From positions 62,001 through 126,000 of the forward strand of contig JADJTO010000033.1 in NCBI GenBank assembly GCA_016711105.1: DNA of 64,000 bases, given 5' to 3'. This document shows positions 62,527-64,000 of this stretch, one piece after another; within the stretch, counting starts at the first letter, position 1, and each line of letters starts with the position of its first letter. Under the pieces are notes generated by a model, which had not been told where the DNA came from, ran no database searches, and saw nothing but the letters and a program-made list of their open reading frames with translations. A program made the position numbers and the translations under genes. This DNA comes from Micropruina sp. Its GTDB lineage: Bacteria > Actinomycetota > Actinomycetes > Propionibacteriales > Propionibacteriaceae.

Positions 62527-63737
62527 CGCTGCGCCGGAGGGCCAAGCTGGCGTTGATCGTCGCCGATTGGGCACACGTCCTGGCTCGTCAGGCCGCGGTC
62601 GTGATCGACCGCACGCCTGCGAGTGCGCTCCGCGTCGAGGGCGGCGCACCAGGGTGTCGGGCGCCGATCGTCCTGCTTCCCGGCATCTGGGAGCCCTGGC
62701 GCTTGCTGCTCCCGCTCGGCCGCTTTCTGGCGGGGGCCGGGCACCCCGTCCACGTGGTGGAAGGCTTGGGCTGGAACGGCCGCGAGTTGGACGCGTCGGC
62801 CGAGATCGTGGCTACCTACCTGGCTGAGCACCACCTGCGCGGGGTGTTCCTGGTGGCCCATTCCAAGGGTGGACTGATCGGCAAACGGGTGATGGTGGAC
62901 GCGGACGCGGGGCCGCGAGTGCGGGGCATGATCGCCCTCTGTTCGCCCTTCGGCGGGTCCTCGTTGAGTCTTCCGCTCCTTCGCCGCTCGCCGCTGGGAC
63001 TGTTCGCCCCGTCCGGGCTCGCGATCGCTGCGCTGGCGAGCGAGCGTGAGGTGAACGGCCGAGTGGTCTCGCTCGCTTCGGCGTGGGACGAGATGATCCC
63101 GGAGGGGTCGACGCTGCCCGGAGGCCGTAACCTTGCTCTGGATTTGGCGGGGCACTTCCGTCCCTTGGCGGACGCCGGGGTGCACGAGTTGGTCCACCGC
63201 CAGCTGCACGAGTTGATCGAAAGTGAGCCACCCATGGAACTGACCGCCATCGCCGCGGTGGGGCGCAACGGCGCCATCGGCATCCGGGGTGACGTGCCCT
63301 GGCACATCCCCGAGGACTGGCGGCGGTTCAAAGCGGTCACCATGGGCGGTTCGCTGATCATGGGCCGCAAGACGTTCGAACTGATCGGCGCCCCGCTGCC
63401 CGGACGCACCTCGATCGTGGTCAGCCGCAGCCCTCGCGAGCCCGCGGCTGCCTCCCCGGTCACCGCGGAGCCCAACCAGACCCGGGTGATCTGGGTGACC
63501 TCCCTGGACGAGGCGATCGCGGCGGCCGACTCGAGCCGTCCGATCTGGGTGGCCGGCGGTGCCGAGATCTACCGGCTGGCCTGGGATCGGCTGACTGGCC
63601 TCGACATCTGCGAGGTGGACCAAGAGCCCGAGGCCGACACCTTCTTCCCCGCGATCACCGACGAGGAGTGGGTCGAAACGTCACGCGAGCAGCGTGAGGG
63701 TTACGCCTTCGTCCGCTACCAGCGCCGGGTGAGCTGA
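62523..63737 (+). CDS. folA: Alpha/beta hydrolase joined in frame to dihydrofolate reductase
   Basis: 404 codons in one frame. Residues 1-237 are a lipase-like hydrolase (LLPGIWEPWRLLLPL, VAHSKGGLIG with the nucleophile Ser). Residues 238-404 are a complete DHFR: AVGRNGAIGIRGDVPWHIPEDW, GRKTFELIGAPLPGR and WVAGGAEIYRLAW. DHFR reduces dihydrofolate made by ThyA. The natural DHFR start would be ATG 63235. The join GAAAGTGAGCC becomes Glu-Lys-stop if one more A is present, so two separate genes with a -1 sequence error are at least as likely as a fusion. Confidence 0.8.
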   Translation: MTLRRRAKLALIVADWAHVLARQAAVVIDRTPASALRVEGGAPGCRAPIVLLPGIWEPWRLLLPLGRFLAGAGHPVHVVEGLGWNGRELDASAEIVATYLAEHHLRGVFLVAHSKGGLIGKRVMVDADAGPRVRGMIALCSPFGGSSLSLPLLRRSPLGLFAPSGLAIAALASEREVNGRVVSLASAWDEMIPEGSTLPGGRNLALDLAGHFRPLADAGVHELVHRQLHELIESEPPMELTAIAAVGRNGAIGIRGDVPWHIPEDWRRFKAVTMGGSLIMGRKTFELIGAPLPGRTSIVVSRSPREPAAASPVTAEPNQTRVIWVTSLDEAIAAADSSRPIWVAGGAEIYRLAWDRLTGLDICEVDQEPEADTFFPAITDEEWVETSREQREGYAFVRYQRRVS

Positions 63738-63770
63738 GCGTGGCCGGGGGCCGCGCAGGAGGGTGAGCTG

Positions 63771-64000
63771 ATGCGGTCGGTGGCCTCGATCCTGCACGTC
63801 GACCTAGACGCGTTCTTCGCCGCCGCCGAGCAGCGGGACAAGCCGTCGCTGCGCGGTAAGCCGGTGATCGTCGGCGGGGTCGGGCAGCGCGGCGTCGTGT
63901 CCACCGCGTCCTATGAGGCCCGACGCTTCGGCGTCCATTCGGCGATGCCGATGCACGAGGCGCGACGCAAATGCCCGCACGCCGCCGTCCTCACCGGACG
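63771..64000 (+). CDS. dinB: DNA polymerase IV, N-terminal part (3' end outside window)
   Basis: 76 codons visible. ILHVDLDAFFAAAEQRDKPSLRGKPVIVGG is the Y-family polymerase palm start with the first catalytic Asp, and VVSTASYEARRFGVHSAMPM follows. Such enzymes carry out error-prone translesion synthesis. The AGGAGGG ribosome-binding site precedes the ATG. The short open frame on the opposite strand is a shadow. Confidence 0.9.
   Translation, partial: MRSVASILHVDLDAFFAAAEQRDKPSLRGKPVIVGGVGQRGVVSTASYEARRFGVHSAMPMHEARRKCPHAAVLTG

Noticed and set aside
1..64000. tRNA or rRNA genes
   Set aside because: No stretch with acceptor/TpsiC features or rRNA-like conservation was recognised by eye; a dedicated tRNA scan would be decisive.

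Overview
The window is chromosomal DNA from a high-GC Actinomycetota. Evidence: a WhiB regulator, split acyl-CoA carboxylase subunits with the small epsilon chain, DUF3039/DUF3499/DUF5719/TIGR03089 proteins, a decaprenyl-phosphate phosphoribosyltransferase-like UbiA protein, and a gene order that repeatedly matches the mycobacterial purE-purK / birA-accD-accE-maf / whiB-manC-pmm-sahH neighbourhood. A Propionibacteriales-like lineage is my inference; there is no rRNA here to settle it.

Layout. 1-6.4 kb: end of metG, a P-loop kinase, a flavodoxin, a phosphosugar mutase/purine nucleoside phosphorylase pair and an LpdA-like flavoprotein. 6.4-10.1 kb: a GH13 glucosidase-type enzyme, cspA and small unknowns. 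10.2-21.9 kb: a biotin/acyl-CoA carboxylase block (alpha chain, PxpA-like protein, epsilon and beta chains, birA), interrupted by corA, an ECF sigma factor with a repeat-containing membrane partner, SDR, UbiA, maf and DUF937 genes. 21.9-26.8 kb: an accessory island containing an IS21-type MITE, a palindrome, a degenerate ~48-bp repeat tract, a DUF222/HNH gene with a coding minisatellite, vapBC and a broken hydrolase. 26.9-29.5 kb: PH-domain protein, GtrA, purK, purE. 29.5-44.6 kb: cell-envelope genes (LCP ligase, GDP-mannose synthesis, giant GT2/membrane protein, WhiB), aroQ and sahH. 44.6-54.2 kb: folate precursors (pabB-pabC), MFS/MarR, malQ, clpS-DUF2017 and NAD salvage (pncB-pncA). 54.2-55.3 kb: an AbiEi/DUF559 gene bracketed by two nearly identical palindromes. 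55.3-64 kb: murI, rhodanese lipoprotein, rph-rdgB-thyA, a TetR/epimerase divergent pair, three alpha/beta hydrolases, folA and the start of dinB.

Two window-wide patterns matter for reading the annotation. First, twelve genes carry a frame disruption, mostly single-base indels in G/C-rich tracts. They include normally essential or core genes (purK, rph, PNP), so I read most as consensus errors and give the joined gene. Second, about twenty genes have a TANNNT-like -10 box only 5-9 bases before the start codon and no Shine-Dalgarno sequence, implying widespread leaderless transcription; this was used to choose starts.

The strongest candidate for something undescribed is the palindrome family (22.4, 54.2 and 55.25 kb), which shows compensatory base changes. 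Two copies bracket the AbiEi/DUF559 gene, which also has a pair of inverted DnaA-box-like sites upstream.
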